Program-made: the position numbers and the translations under genes
Notes under the pieces: generated by a model
Databases searched by the model: none
Told to the model about the DNA's origin: nothing
Seen by the model: the letters and a program-made list of their open reading frames with translations, nothing else
Part shown: in pieces, positions 23,523 through 34,800 of the stretch
How positions within the stretch are numbered: position 1 is the stretch's first letter
Layout of the letters: the number at the start of each line of letters is the position of its first letter
From: Xestospongia bergquistia
Lineage: Eukaryota > Porifera > Demospongiae > Haplosclerida > Petrosiidae
Assembly: GCA_963965975.1 (NCBI GenBank)
Contig: OZ014414.1
Location: 3,571,501 to 3,635,500, forward strand
DNA length: 64,000 bases
Direction of reading: 5' to 3'

Positions 23523-25483
23523 GCACTAACAAAAAGTTATTGGCCAAAGCAATGAAGAAAGGTTATGTCACTGCTAAGTGGACCAAGTTTTCTGTCTCAG
23601 GTGCTCCTGAAACTGGCAAGTCATCCTTTTTAAACCTACTTTACAGTGAAGATCCTCCAGATTGCCATAGGAGTACTCCAATAATTGCAGCAAAAGAAGT
23701 AAGGATTATAACTGCTACTGTAGGTGACGATTTTGTTTGGAAAAAAGTAGACCGTGACTCACTTAAAGCAATAATTACTCAAGGAGTAAAACACAGCATT
23801 CGACCTCAGAAGTAGTAGAGAAACATGGCTCATCAATAAACAAGGTACTAAACCAGCCATTAGAGGAATCAAGTGATCATCCAACAGATCAACAAGAAGA
23901 AACATCAGATAGTGACTGGACATGATCACACAGTTGATCAGAGCTCTTTATCAAAACCTACTATAACTCAGGAAATCATAGACCTCTTGGCCTGTGTAGA
24001 GAAGTCAGAAGAGCTTTATCGATCTCATTGGATATATGGTGTTGATACTGGTGGTCAGGCTGCTTTTGTAGATATTGCTCCTGTTTTGCTACGATATCAT
24101 TCCATCAATATTCTTACACACAAACTAACTGAGAGGCTTGATGACAATGCTAAGTTCTTCTATAGTGTTGAGGGAAAGTTAATTGGTGAGCCAGTAGAAA
24201 AACAGATCACAAATTTACAACTTCTTGAAAGTTTGTTTCGCTCAGTATTGTCAGTAAATTTTCCTGTATTACCAAACATTTGTGTTAAACACATTCAAGA
24301 ACCCTTCTACATAGTACTAGGGACATAAAATGATTGAAGCTTATGAGTCTCTCCAAACAAAAAATACAGTTCTCTCAACAACTTTAGAGAAATATCGACA
24401 AATCACAATTATGCATCGCAGAGCTGAAAATGAAGTAATTTTTCCAGTCAATACTATTGGCAGAGGTAATGATGAGTTAAAAATGGCTAATAGGATTCGG
24501 AAGAAAATCTGCCAATATTATATTGAGGCAGAAATCCCTATTCGATGGTTTTTATTTCAACTTGTGCTCCAAACATCTTCTAAATCCAACATTGCAAGTC
24601 TGTCTAATTGTTTAGAGATTGGTATGAACTTACAAATGAGTGATAGTGAAATTCAAACAGCTCTAAACTATTACCATGACCTGACCATCTTTCTGTACTT
24701 TCCTAAAATCTTATGTAATGTGGTTTTCCTTTATCCATAACCACTTTTCAAGAAACTCTATGATATCCCTATACATAGTTATGCTGCTCATAAAGAACTA
24801 AAAATGAAGGAACATTTAAAGAAGACTTGATGACATCACCCAATTCACATTTATCACAAGAATTCTATCCTGAGTTTACAGATTTTCTCAAATTAATGAC
24901 AAGTTTATTTATAATAGCCTCTTTACCTGAGAAAGAAAAGTATTTCCTTCCCACAGTTCTTGCTACAACATCTTTCACTGACTACAAGTCCATGCCATCT
25001 CCTTTTAAGGAACACATTGATCCTCTAGTTCTGTCATGGGATATGAAGTCTCTTCCTTAAGGTGTATTTCCTGTATTAGTTATAAACCTTCTACATTGTA
25101 AATATCAGCCGAGATTTCAACTTAAAAGTCCTCTACGTTCCACACCACATTATTGTAATGTCATCACTTTACAAACTAATTATGGTGATGTTCTTTTAGT
25201 TGATGGAATTTATTGGATTGCAGTATATTATTCAGATCCTTACAAAAGATGTAGTACTATGTGTGAAGTTGTTCATGCAGGAATTCCTGAGGTGATACAC
25301 AAATTTCAATATATGTCTAACATAGGAAATCTTGAGGAATACTTTTATTGTATGTTTTGTTCCAATAAAACTACAGAACATTTCTGTCAGTTAAAGAAAG
25401 ACAAAAAACACTCATATGCTGTGAAAGCTGTACTTCTAATGTTATTGATAAAACTTGTCAGCAACCTTGGGTTTTCGTTAACG
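23523..25483 (+). pseudogene. Roc-COR-like GTPase exon, copy B, broken
   Basis: This is homologous along its whole length to 2912-4888, with the acceptor (TGTTAG) and donor (ACG|GTAACT) kept. The P-loop reads GAPETGKSS, which still fits GxxxxGKS. The Roc-like motif is GVDTGGQAAF. There are adjacent TAG TAG stops near 23813, a stop after YIVLGT near 24327 with lost sequence, further stops near 24738 and 25058, and several frame changes. The C-terminal Cys cluster is present but shifted. It cannot make the full protein. Confidence 0.85.
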
Positions 25484-25973
25484 GTAACTTTTGATTTATT
25501 GTAACAATACATATATTACTAATTTATAATCATTATTATATTTAAAGTCAAAAATAAACATTATCTCTCATCCTTCTATGACTTGTGTGAAAGACATCCT
25601 GCCAATTTAATACCAAATCATTAGATCATCTGACCAACTCAAAGTATTATATATTATTTGTAAATACATGTTAGAACATACAGTTATGATATATATAATA
25701 AATTATATACATGATCACATAATGATTTCTTTATTATGTTACACTTTTATAAACAAGTACTATTATGATAATGAGCCGCTTTTGTTAAAAAGCACTTTCT
25801 CAAATCAATAATTATTAAATTGAACGTACTTTGATTAAAGAACAATTGACAATATAAAAGTACCATAGTGTTCCTACTGCCTGTACTGTCTTTGTTGTAT
25901 TATATACTTTCCATAAAGGTGTTATTAACATTACTGTCTTTAAAACATTAGTATAGTTTATTATACTTGATAG

Positions 25974-26239
25974 GTAATATGTCACTGGATCAACTCTTGG
26001 ATCAACAGCCTCCAATTCTAGAATTAACGACACATGCTAAAACTGCAAACTTGAATAAATTAGGTGTGAAACTAGAACTGAACAGTGTGGATCTAGCTGG
26101 ATGTCAGGACTGTACCAGTATGTAACAATTATGGATTCAAGAGAAAGCAAATGAAGCAACAAGGAGTTTATTAGCTGCTTTAAGATCGGTTAGATTAAAT
26201 GATATAGCCAGGAAATATAAAGAGTATTTAGAAACTATG
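25974..26239 (+). pseudogene. Death-fold exon of copy B, stop and lost donor
   Basis: The acceptor GATAG is kept. The text is MSLDQLLDQQPPILELTTH, then TSM, a stop codon (TAA in place of Tyr), then QLWIQEKANEATRSLL. The splice donor reads ATG|ATAAGT where paralogues have ATG|GTAAGT, so the invariant GT is gone. It is inactive on two counts. Confidence 0.8.
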
Positions 26240-27079
26240 ATAAGTTACCTTGTATGTATGGGAAATAATGTAAGTTCTTAATCTATATAAGTGATGTTAT
26301 GTATATTAACAAGTACAATATAGTAAGTATACTAGTTACCTTAATACAAGTATGTACATGTGATTGATAGTTCATTTGAAGTATTGAAAATAATTGAATG
26401 ATTTGAGGTCAGTACTTTGCATTTGAAGATTATTTCTTTAGACAAGATAGTTCCACTACATGTGTAATCACAAAAATGACCAGAAAAAGAGGATTATGAG
26501 CCTCCCACACAAATAAATAAAATGTTTCCCACATTGGTCATTTTAACTGATGGATTTACATCACTGTTTATATCAGAGATATCTGTCCTACAAGGTCAAC
26601 TGTGTTTTCATATCCTAATTGTTATTGTTATGAGTTATGTAAGGTAAAAGCAAACTGAACCTGACAAACTATATAGTTTAGTAAGCCCTTGCTCATAGTC
26701 AGTGTTTTTCCTCTAGTTTGTGTTTAAAAATAGTAACATGACTAGTACGGGAAAACTCAATATTTAATCATTTACAAAGTGTAATAATGTAATTAATATT
26801 ATTGTGTTGTAGTTAGATATATTCTGTAGTTACTGTAGATAGTTATTATCTATTATTTCCACAGATACATTCCTCAATATCTTAGAAGAGAGATTCTTGT
26901 AACTGTTGGTGACTACACTAGTTTAATTAGCTATCATATGACTATGTACATCACTATACATCTGTAGAATAGTGTTTGCTCTTTAATATTGTTTTGTGGT
27001 ATTATCAATAACAATTAAATAGTGGGTGTTATAGAATACGGAAAAATGCAATTGTATTTTTTAATACAGTTTCTTAGAT
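26240..27079. other. No gene seen
   Basis: AT-rich sequence between copies B and C with no supported exon. Confidence 0.5.
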
Positions 27080-27566
27080 TCGAGATTGTTATGGCAGTAC
27101 TCCTGTAATTGCAGCAAAAGAAGCCAGATCATATCTGCCACTGTAGGTGATGATTCCATGAGGAAAAAAATAGACGATGAGTCTCAGCAATAGTTGTTTA
27201 ACATAGCATCCGACCTCACAAACCAAAAGAGTTATTCGATCAATTGATCACACATGAAAGTATCATTAGATAGTGACGACTTTCAATCATTATCATTTAT
27301 TTGATAGACTCTGATTTAATCAGTATATATCTTATTTGCTGATGCTGTTGATCTTTTCGAAGAAGGAAGAGGTATCTCTCTACAATCCAGCTGCTCACAG
27401 AGAACTAAAAGATCAAGGAACATTTAAAGAAGACTTGTTGACATCACCCAATCCACATTTATCAGAAGGATTCTATCCTGAGTTTACACCACAAGATTTT
27501 CTCAAGTTAATGACAAGTTTATTTATAATAGCCTTATTTTATTGCCTGAGAAAGAAAAATACTTTC
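27080..27566 (+). pseudogene. Fragment of GTPase exon, copy C
   Basis: The sequence resumes at the part of the exon after the P-loop (STPVIAAKEA-like, in shifted frames). It then jumps to the late COR region (ISYLFADAVD-like), omitting the central ~1 kb. From about 27370 it is open (EVSLYNPAAHRELKDQGTF, HLSEGFYPEF) until it is cut at 27566 by the copia LTR. It is a deletion remnant used as a retroelement target. Confidence 0.75.
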
Positions 27567-27884
27567 TGTTTGCAGGTGCATTTGTAAATCCATCACCGAG
27601 ATATCTCAATAGACTCACAGGAAATCAATTATTTTTAAGGATCAAAATATAGAAAACAAACCAGATAAGGTCCTACTTAAATACACAACTGAAGAGAGCA
27701 GAGCCTCAAGTCATAAGGACAAATACCAAAACAAAATCATAACAAAAACACAATAAACAAAGAGATGGCTAAGGGAAGGACAAGAAGGAAGAGCTAGGAT
27801 GAGACACATTAATTAAACCTATCAACACATATACAGTAGTCAACACATGACATACAACTGCCTAATTACACTCATATACCAACA
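27567..27884 (-). repeat. copia 3' LTR
   Basis: The minus strand begins TGTTGGTATATG just after a purine-rich tract (27885-27893) and ends ...GCAAACA at the break in the GTPase exon homology. These TG...CA borders give 318 bp. The left border is inferred from the paralogue's loss of homology. Confidence 0.65.
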
Positions 27885-27891
27885 CTTCCAC

Positions 27892-28383
27892 TTAATTTGG
27901 CAGTTTGTGTTCCATTAGTCCCATACTCAATCGTAGAGTTTCGAACCTTCCTTTATTCAGTGGCTTGGTCAGTATGTCAGCAATCATGTCACATGTTGGA
28001 CAGTATCTCAGCTCAATTATTCTCTTCTGTAAAACCTCACAAACATAGTGGTAACGAATATCAATGTGCTTTGTCCTTGCATGTATAATGGAATTTTTAG
28101 CGATGGCAATGTCCCCTTGATTATCTTCCATCAGCACTGTTGGTGTGCTAGTGCTCACTTTCAAGTCTGACAATAACCTTCTCAACCAAGTTGCTTCTTG
28201 AGTAGCTGCACTAAGTGTCACATATTCAGCTTCAGATGTTGAGAGTGCAACAACTCCTTGCTTATTGCCCAACCAGTCAATTGATCCTCCGGCCATTATG
28301 AACAAATTTCCAGTAGTTAAATGACGATCATCTAAGTCTCCAGCCCAATCTGCATCTGAGTATCCAATCATTTGTTTCTGCAT
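27892..28383 (-). pseudogene. copia RNase H domain
   Basis: It is open for 163 residues, with MIGYSDADWAGDLDDRH, STSEAEYVTLSAATQEA, MEDNQGDIAIAKN and TKHIDIRYHY, followed by a stop close to the LTR. The acidic Asp-Glu-Asp residues of copia RNase H are present. It is one frame away from the RT segment upstream (28546-28328 overlaps), so the polyprotein is broken between them. Confidence 0.9.
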
Positions 28384-29290
28384 ATTTTAGTGCTAGATTA
28401 ACTGTACCTTTGAGATACCTCAGAATCCTTTTTACAGCTGTCAGGTGTACCTCTGTTGGTTTGGAGTTGAATTTCGACACCACTCCTACAGCATGAGCAA
28501 TATCAGGGCAAGTTGCTGTGGCAGCATATAACAAACTTCCAACCATTGATTGATACTTGTTTGGATCAACTGCTTTGCTAACACCATCATCCTTTTTCAG
28601 CTCATTATTGACATCAGCTGTAATTGAAACAACTTTAGAGTCAGCAAATCCATACTTCTAAGGCATCTTTAAAATGTACTGTTTCTGGTGTACCCAGATG
28701 CACTTCTGGTCTTTGTCTGGCTCAATACTAATTCCAAGACAGTAATGGAGAGGTCCCATGTCTTTCATCTTGAATTGTGTTGCCAGGGTTTCTTTTATTC
28801 TCATCATTTCCTCTGGAGTTTTGGTGATTACAATGAGATCGTCCACATAGACTGCAACGATAGTAATTGTGTCAGCTATTTGGATGTAGACACACGGGTC
28901 AGCAGTACTCTGTTTGAATCCAATGGACTCCATGTACTGTCTAAATGCTGTGTTCCAGCATCGTGGTGACTGCTTGAGACCATACAGCGATTTTTTCAGC
29001 TTGCATACCAGGTGCCTTTTTCCAGGTTGGACATAACCTTCTGGTTGCTCCATGTATATCTCCTCTTCTAGACTCCCATTGAGAAATGCTGTCACCACAT
29101 CCATTTGATGAATCAACATATCGTTTTCAACTACAAAAGCTAATAGTGCCCTGATTGATGAGAATTGCACCACTGGTGAGAAAGTTTCCTCATAGTCAAT
29201 CCCATACTTCTGAGCATAACCCTTAGCAACTAAACGACCTTTGAACCACTCCACTTTACCATCATTTCCGTGTTTGACCTTGAATACCTA
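28384..29290 (-). pseudogene. copia reverse transcriptase
   Basis: The segment 29254-28658 is open, with GRLVAKGYAQKYGIDYEETF, HQMDVVTAFLNGSL, LVCKLKKSLYGLKQSPR and the catalytic AVYVDDLIV. A stop near 28660 ends it, and a second piece (SLLYAATATCPDIAHAVG) lies at 28546-28384 in another frame. The catalytic residues survive but the frame does not. Confidence 0.92.
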
Positions 29291-30543
29291 CCTGCATCCA
29301 ATAGGTTTGCGACCACTAGGTAGTTCTACTAGGTCCCATGTTTCATTTTTCATGAGTGACTTGTACTCCTCATCAGCAGCTGCTTTCCATTCTTTGGCAC
29401 AATCACCAATAAGAGCTTCTTCTATGCTTCTAGGTTCATTGATTTGACACACATGATAGGCAACATGATGAACTTCATCATCCACTGATGCCACATCTGC
29501 ATACTCGTCTTGACCATTTCTCACAGGTGGTCTCCTCTGGCGTTCCATACGACACTGATCTTCATTCTGTTGTTGTTGTTTCTCTTTTTTAGTTGTTCGT
29601 CTTTCTCTTCATTTGAGTCAGTATTCACTTCCACTATGTACTTTGACTTGGTTACTTCTCTGAGTCCAAAGTCTGTTTCATTGAATATCACATCATGTCT
29701 TATGACCACTTGTGAATTTGTTTTATCCAACAGCCTGTACCCTTTTGACTCCTTACAGTACCCAACAAAACGAAGTTTTTCTGACTTCTTGTCTAATTTC
29801 TGTTGCTTATTATCTGGAATATGAGCATAGGCAATACACCCAAACACTTTTTCAGGTGACCAATATTTGGTTTCCTTCAATACCATTGCTCATATGGTGT
29901 TGTATTTTTATCAACAGCTGTTGTTGATGTTCTATTTTGAATATACGCTGCTGTGGCAACTGCTTCTGCCCAATACTTGTCGGATAGTCCAGCATGAGCT
30001 ATCATAGATCGAGCTGAATCCATTAGTGTTCAGTTCATACATTCAGCTACTCCATTTTGTTCCGGTGTGTGAGGTACAGTCAGCTCATGACATATTACCT
30101 TTGACTTTAGATAAGTCTTGAATTCTCTCGACAAATACTCTCCACCATTGTCTGTTCGTATGGCTCCAATTCTTTGGCGACAATCATCTGTAGTGAGGGC
30201 CTCAAATTCTTTGAATTTTTGAACATTTCTGACTTGTATTTAATGAATTAAACAGCACAGCAATGTGAATAATCATCGATAAAGGTTACAAAATTTCGTT
30301 GCCACCAATTGATTCTGTGGGCATTGGTCCACAAACATCACTATGTACCAATTGAAGCTTTCGGGTCAAACGTATTTCTCCCACTGGCTTAAATGGGGCT
30401 CGATGATTTCCTTCCACACATCCTTCATATAATGACAACTTCGATGCTTTTGAGAATCTCATTCCAGTTGCCAATTTCTTCTGAACAATTTCTTGGAGTT
30501 GTTGTCGATTCACATGCCCTAGCCTTTGATGCCACAGATCCAT
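29288..30543 (-). pseudogene. copia GAG-pre-integrase and integrase
   Basis: MDLWHQRLGHVNRQQLQE starts the His/Cys zinc region. Integrase core motifs appear in alternating frames: HSDVCGPM (first Asp), IRTDNGGEYL (second Asp) and HTPEQNGVAE (Glu). Past the core, YWSPEKVFGCIAYAHIP and KLRFVGYCKESKGYRL are the C-terminal integrase region, followed by the linker to RT (ALIGDCAKEW). At least three frame changes and several stops are present. Confidence 0.88.
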
Positions 30544-31300
30544 CTCATTTGTTTCTTTGATGCTGTTGCAACTGAGGCTTGTTTTTGAGAGATGGCAGGT
30601 TCACAGTCCAAGTGATACATCTTTCCTGTTAACGAACCCATACCAGATAGCTTTCCTTTCCTGTCTCTGATCCAGCATCTGAATTTACCAACTTTTACAA
30701 TGTTTCCCCTTGCCCATACCAGATAGCTTTCCTTTCCTGTCTCTGATCCAGCATCTGAATTTACCAACTTTTACAATGTTTCCCCTTGCAGCTGCTGCTC
30801 TCACAGAAAAAAAATTGCAGGTCAGCTTGGGAATGTACAGTACTTCATGAATGATGGACTTCTTTGGCTTACTCATTTTAAATAGCATGTTAACCCTAAC
30901 TTTTCTAATGCCAGCAGCATTGACCACACGATTATTGCCCAACCCGACCTTCTCTGGCTTCTCGAATTCACAGTAATCTGACAACAGTTCTTTATCCTGT
31001 GTCATGACTTGATGCTCCAGAGTCCACAAGCCATTTGTCCTTTTGAGAGGAGTCCTCTGAGCCAAGTGACACTGCAAACACTCATGGACTGGCTGAATCC
31101 ACGTCTGAATGTTTTTCTTCTGCAGGTTTAGCTCTATGTGTAGGTCTTGGTCGTTCTTGTTCTTTCTTTCTTGAGCAGTTACAATGAAAGTGACCTTCCT
31201 CACCACAATCAAAACACTTGAGCCTACTTGCTTGCTTTGTTCTCTTCTGATGAGCTCCCACTAGCGCTGAGGCTGTGCCATGATTGACACTAGACAACAT
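30544..31300 (-). pseudogene. copia gag zinc knuckle and protease region
   Basis: CFDCGEEGHFHCNC near 31225 is a CCHC knuckle. The retropepsin region follows. The protease active-site triplet can be read near 31014 only in a different frame from its surroundings, so there is a small indel there. Then come LLSDYCEFEKPEKVGLGNN and IHEVLYIPKLTCNFFSV. The region also contains an internal tandem duplication. It is inactive. Confidence 0.8.
30637..30788 (-). repeat. 76-bp tandem duplication inside copia protease region
   Basis: The block starting CCCATACCAGATAGC at 30637 is repeated at 30713, so the GNIVKVGKFRCWIRDR segment appears twice on the minus strand. The length 76 is not a multiple of three. 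Confidence 0.9.
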
Positions 31301-31389
31301 ACTAGTTTTACTTGAGTGTCTGTTTATCTTTTGTTCCTCATGAATTAGGGCTTATTATGTAAGGGAAAGGCTACAGGACTACTTCAATG

Positions 31390-31865
31390 TGACTGAGGAA
31401 TGTCAGCAAAGGAAAGTTCGAAATCTGCGTTTGCGACCTGAGATGTCCCCTGAGAACTACATTGCCGAGAGTACAAGGACTACCATCCACACAAGTCTAA
31501 TCCATCCTGTATGCATCAAAGAGAGTACGATTTACATGATAGCAGCTACTGGAGAAAGTCATAATTATAAGTTGGCTGACTTAATTCTTACGATCAATGG
31601 TGAGCGATATAATGTGGAAGCAGCCGTGGCTGATGAATTACCTGCTCCAGTGTTGTTAGGAAAGGACCTACCACTAGTAAAATTCATCATCGATGGACTG
31701 ACAAAAGACCAGTTAGCAGCATGCACAACCAAGGGGAACAGCGTTGAAGACACCGAGGGTCCGGCACATGATGACAACCCGACTAGCCCACCAGAGGATA
31801 ACCTTGCTATAATGACTAGAGGTCAGGCACAGACACAGACAGAGGCCGAGGACCAAACCCTATGA
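31390..31865 (+). pseudogene. gypsy protease-region fragment
   Basis: The ORF reads TTIHTSLIHPVCIKE, IYMIAATGESHNYKLADL and DELPAPVLLGKDLPLV, which is a retropepsin-like end with the ILLG-type motif. The first catalytic segment is not recognisable. It ends in a Thr/Glu-rich tail and a stop. Confidence 0.6.
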
Positions 31866-31919
31866 GAAGAGCAAGAGGCTCAGGGAAGACCCACTCCGGA
31901 GAAATGGTTGAGAGCAGAA

Positions 31920-32570
31920 TTTGTGGACGCCTCAAACTAGCACATGATATGCTGATGGCAGGACAGTTAGGAGAGGGAAAAGATGTTTTGTTGGATATTG
32001 CAGTGATTTTACTGGCCTACAGTTTACCACAACATTAGTGAATATTACAAGAGATGCCCAGACTGTCAACTAACCAAGCAAGGACGAGGGAGGAAGGCCC
32101 CACTGATACAGTTACTTATAATGGGAGAACCATTTAAACGGATTGCAATGGATCTTGTAGGACCTCTACCAAAGACGAAGCAAGGACACCGATACCTATT
32201 AGCTATTTGTGCCTATGCAACCAGATACCCAGAAGCCTACCCTTTGAAGAAGTTTACTGCACCTGTAGTCGTTATTGAACTCATTGACTTATTCTCTAGG
32301 CATGGAATACCAGAGGAGATCCTTACTGATCAAGGAACCAATTTTACATCCCAGTTGCTACAGGAATTATACAAGGCGATCTGAGTAAAACCTATCAGGA
32401 CATCCCCATACCATCCTCAGAAGGACGGGTTGGTTGAACGATTCAACCAAACCTGAAACAGATGATGTGACGACTTATTAAAGGAGAAGGTTGAGAATGG
32501 AACAAACCAATACCTTATGTGCTGTTTGCCTACAGGGAAGTACCAAAGGTATCCACAGGACTTTCAATAC
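31920..32570 (+). pseudogene. gypsy integrase
   Basis: LAHDMLMAGQLGE and CPDCQLTKQGRG give the HHCC zinc region (frame changes between them). The core has IAMDLVGPLPK (Asp), EILTDQGTNFTSQLL (Asp) and HPQKDGLVERFNQT (Glu). Stops follow KAI and FNQT. It ends with LFAYREVPKVSTGLS and then switches abruptly to RNase H sequence. Confidence 0.85.
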
Positions 32571-32800
32571 TCTTAGGAATTAAAGCATTTGCTACCTACT
32601 TACTAGGAAAACCTTTCCTACTACAGACAGACAACCGTGTACTTACCTGGTTGAGGATTTTAAAAGGTAAGAATGTGAGACTGACTAGGTGGAGTTTAGC
32701 GCTACAACCATACACATTTGAAATCCAACATAAGAAAGGATGAGATAATGCCAATGCTGATGTGATGTCACAATTACCTCAAGAACCGTGCTTCACACTA
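32571..32800 (+). pseudogene. gypsy RNase H C-terminal part, out of canonical order
   Basis: GIKAFATYLLGKPFLLQTDN, LTWLRILKGKNVRLTRWSLA and FEIQHKKG*DNANADVMSQ are the end of a gypsy RNase H and the start of the linker. It is fused to the end of the integrase, which normally follows it. A stop lies between HKKG and DNANAD. Confidence 0.8.
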
Positions 32801-32817
32801 AAGAAGGAGGGGAGTAA

Positions 32818-33270
32818 TGTGACCGACGGTACATTAGATGCCCCGCAGATGGATCAATCCTTTCAGGTCGAGCTAGCGGATCACACCCGTGATAAGTCAG
32901 CAATATGTGATGAAAAACAGACCAATCAAAATACACAAGAAACGGACCAATCATAACAGGCCAGTCAGAGTATAAAAAGAGACAGAGGCGATTGCGAAGG
33001 CAGACTCGAATTCAAGCAGAGAAGAGGGTGTCAACAGGAGAAACTGAAGTTAACTACTAAGTGCCGACACCTTACGACCTATATAACAGGACCCAAGTGA
33101 ACACTCACTATATTCTCTACCATTTTATTGTTATTGTATGCTACCATATTTGTTCACTATTAAAGTTACTTTTGTTCTTTATACAAAGTATTCCACTGAA
33201 AATAAGCGAGTTGCGACAAAGTAGAAAAGAATTATTGTGTGTGTTGGCCTCTTTGGGATAAGCCTGTCAC
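32818..33270 (+). repeat. gypsy 3' LTR
   Basis: It starts TGTGACCGACGG directly after a purine-rich AAGAAGGAGGGGAG tract and ends near CCTGTCAC. A TATA-like GAGTATAAAAAGAG at about 32969 fits an LTR promoter. The 3' border is approximate because there is no second LTR to compare. Confidence 0.7.
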
Positions 33271-33386
33271 TTACTTTTTAATTGACACCACCTTCTATAT
33301 ATAGGGAGATGGAGCTGAGATTTCTTTGTTAATTTTGTTTATGGAAATCACTTATTAGTATTACTGTGCACATATCCTATACCTAT

Positions 33387-33807
33387 ATTTAATACAACTG
33401 GTGTCCTCAAATTGGAGGATATTTTCTATATATATGCACATCAATAGTTGATTAAGAGAGAGTATATGATGATATTATATCATTCTTTATGTGTAATTTT
33501 AGCTACTTGAGTAGCTGGTTGAAAAGCATGTCCATATTTCTGAAACTTCTCCTTATTTCAAATTGATAATAAAATTATAGAAAGATTCTGATCTGCAATA
33601 TCTAAAATATATTGACAAATATTGACAGTAGCTAATGTTTTGATGAAGTGAGAATGTAATATTATAAATGTCTCAGGATTAGCTGTCAAGTCAATTAAAG
33701 TACATCTAACAAAACACAACAACTGCAATAATAATTATTGAAAGTTCATTTGATTGGTTAGCAATAGATTAATTGTCTAATCAGATTGATCAAAATATTT
33801 TAAATAA
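33387..33807 (+). repeat. 421-bp direct repeat, left copy
   Basis: It matches 40094-40514 with about four mismatches and no indels. No coding content or clear transposon ends were seen. Confidence 0.92.
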
Positions 33808-33940
33808 TTAATGTTAGCTTTCAGATTTAAAATCAATCTGATTGATCCAAAAAAACCAGACACATAAACTAAAATACTTCAAAAGAAGAAAAGTCAGCTC
33901 AGTCTAGCACAAGTCTACTTTGGGTCTACTACTGAAGAAG

Positions 33941-34800
33941 ATGAAGGTCCTTCTATTTGTTCTAACTTTGATTGCAGTTGCTTCTGTTCATTCTCAATGG
34001 TTCGATTATGTCAGTCCTAATCAGTTGGTAAAATGTGGTACATGTGGCATAGTCACATGTAAAGGAGTGGGATCAAGTATGACAGTTGAAGGTTATTATT
34101 CTTTAAGAGACTTTTCAAATTCGTCATACCAGTGGAAATCACTTATTGTTTGGGGCTCTAATTTCAACAAAAGTGTTGTTTGCGAAATGAAAAATGGAAA
34201 CCAAATTATGTATCAAAAAATAGTTCAAGTAAATTGTGTATATAAAGAACCAAGTCATATTTTCTTAACAAGTAACCAAACAGTTCAAGATGGAAAAAAA
34301 ATAACATTCAACTGTCATGGAGATGGTCAATATACAAAATGGTATGTTAGAGATGTTTGTATCCTTCAAATCATCCCTCAATTAAACACTATTCTACATT
34401 TTATTATCAGAATACAACATTAAGTATCTATGGCACTAAAACAACAAATGGTTGGTGGGTAAAATGTACAATATATCAATATTTGATAGGTAAAGGACCA
34501 TCATCAGTTGATAGTCGCATTTATAATAAAATAAGTAAAACAAGTTATATCTTTATTGAAGAAGGAAGTGGTCATTCACCTATTTATCCAAGTGATTCAG
34601 CCCCACCCAAAAATATACCTACCCATCATCCTTCTACTCGACCTCCTTTTAATCAACTGACTACTAAAGCTCCGTCTCCTCCAAAAAATCCGACATTTCC
34701 AACTCCACCTAAAAATTATGATCATCATAACGAAAATGGTTACTTTGCTCTGCTGTGGAGCATTTTAGCAGGAAGTAAAGATTTGAAAATAAGTCATTAG
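33941..34800 (+). pseudogene. Secreted Ig-like protein gene with one frameshift
   Basis: The ATG at 33941 starts a signal peptide (MKVLLFVLTLIAVASVHSQ). A Cys-rich N-terminal region follows (CGTCGIVTC, CEMKNG, VNCVYK), then an Ig-like domain with ITFNCHGDGQYTKWY. Near 34340-34365 the frame changes. The next frame continues the same domain with HYSTFYYQNTTLSIYG and GWWVKCTIY (second Cys), then a Pro/Thr-rich stalk (STRPPFNQLTTKAPSPPK) and a hydrophobic YFALLWSILAG. Domain continuity across the break shows a single indel. The frame change could be a real mutation, an assembly error or a missed tiny intron. The 3' end may be a donor (GAA|GTAAAG near 34774), in which case a transmembrane exon would lie further on. 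A cell-surface or secreted recognition role is plausible but unproven. Confidence 0.6.

Larger units (their letters stand above)
27567..31310 (-). mobile_element. Ty1/copia LTR retrotransposon, 5'-truncated
   Basis: The order on the minus strand is CCHC knuckle, protease, GAG-pre-integrase, integrase, reverse transcriptase, RNase H, polypurine tract and 3' LTR. That is the copia order (integrase before RT). The 5' LTR and most of gag are missing, replaced at about 31310-31380 by a gypsy fragment in the opposite orientation. Many frameshifts and stops make it defective. Confidence 0.9.
31370..33270 (+). mobile_element. Ty3/gypsy retrotransposon fragment, rearranged
   Basis: The plus-strand order is protease part, integrase, RNase H end, polypurine tract, LTR. 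Reverse transcriptase and gag are absent, and RNase H lies after integrase instead of before it. There is no 5' LTR. It directly abuts the copia fragment on its left. Confidence 0.85.

Noticed and set aside
27897-28088. Plus-strand ORFs across the copia region
   Set aside because: They are antisense shadows of the minus-strand RNase H, RT and integrase.
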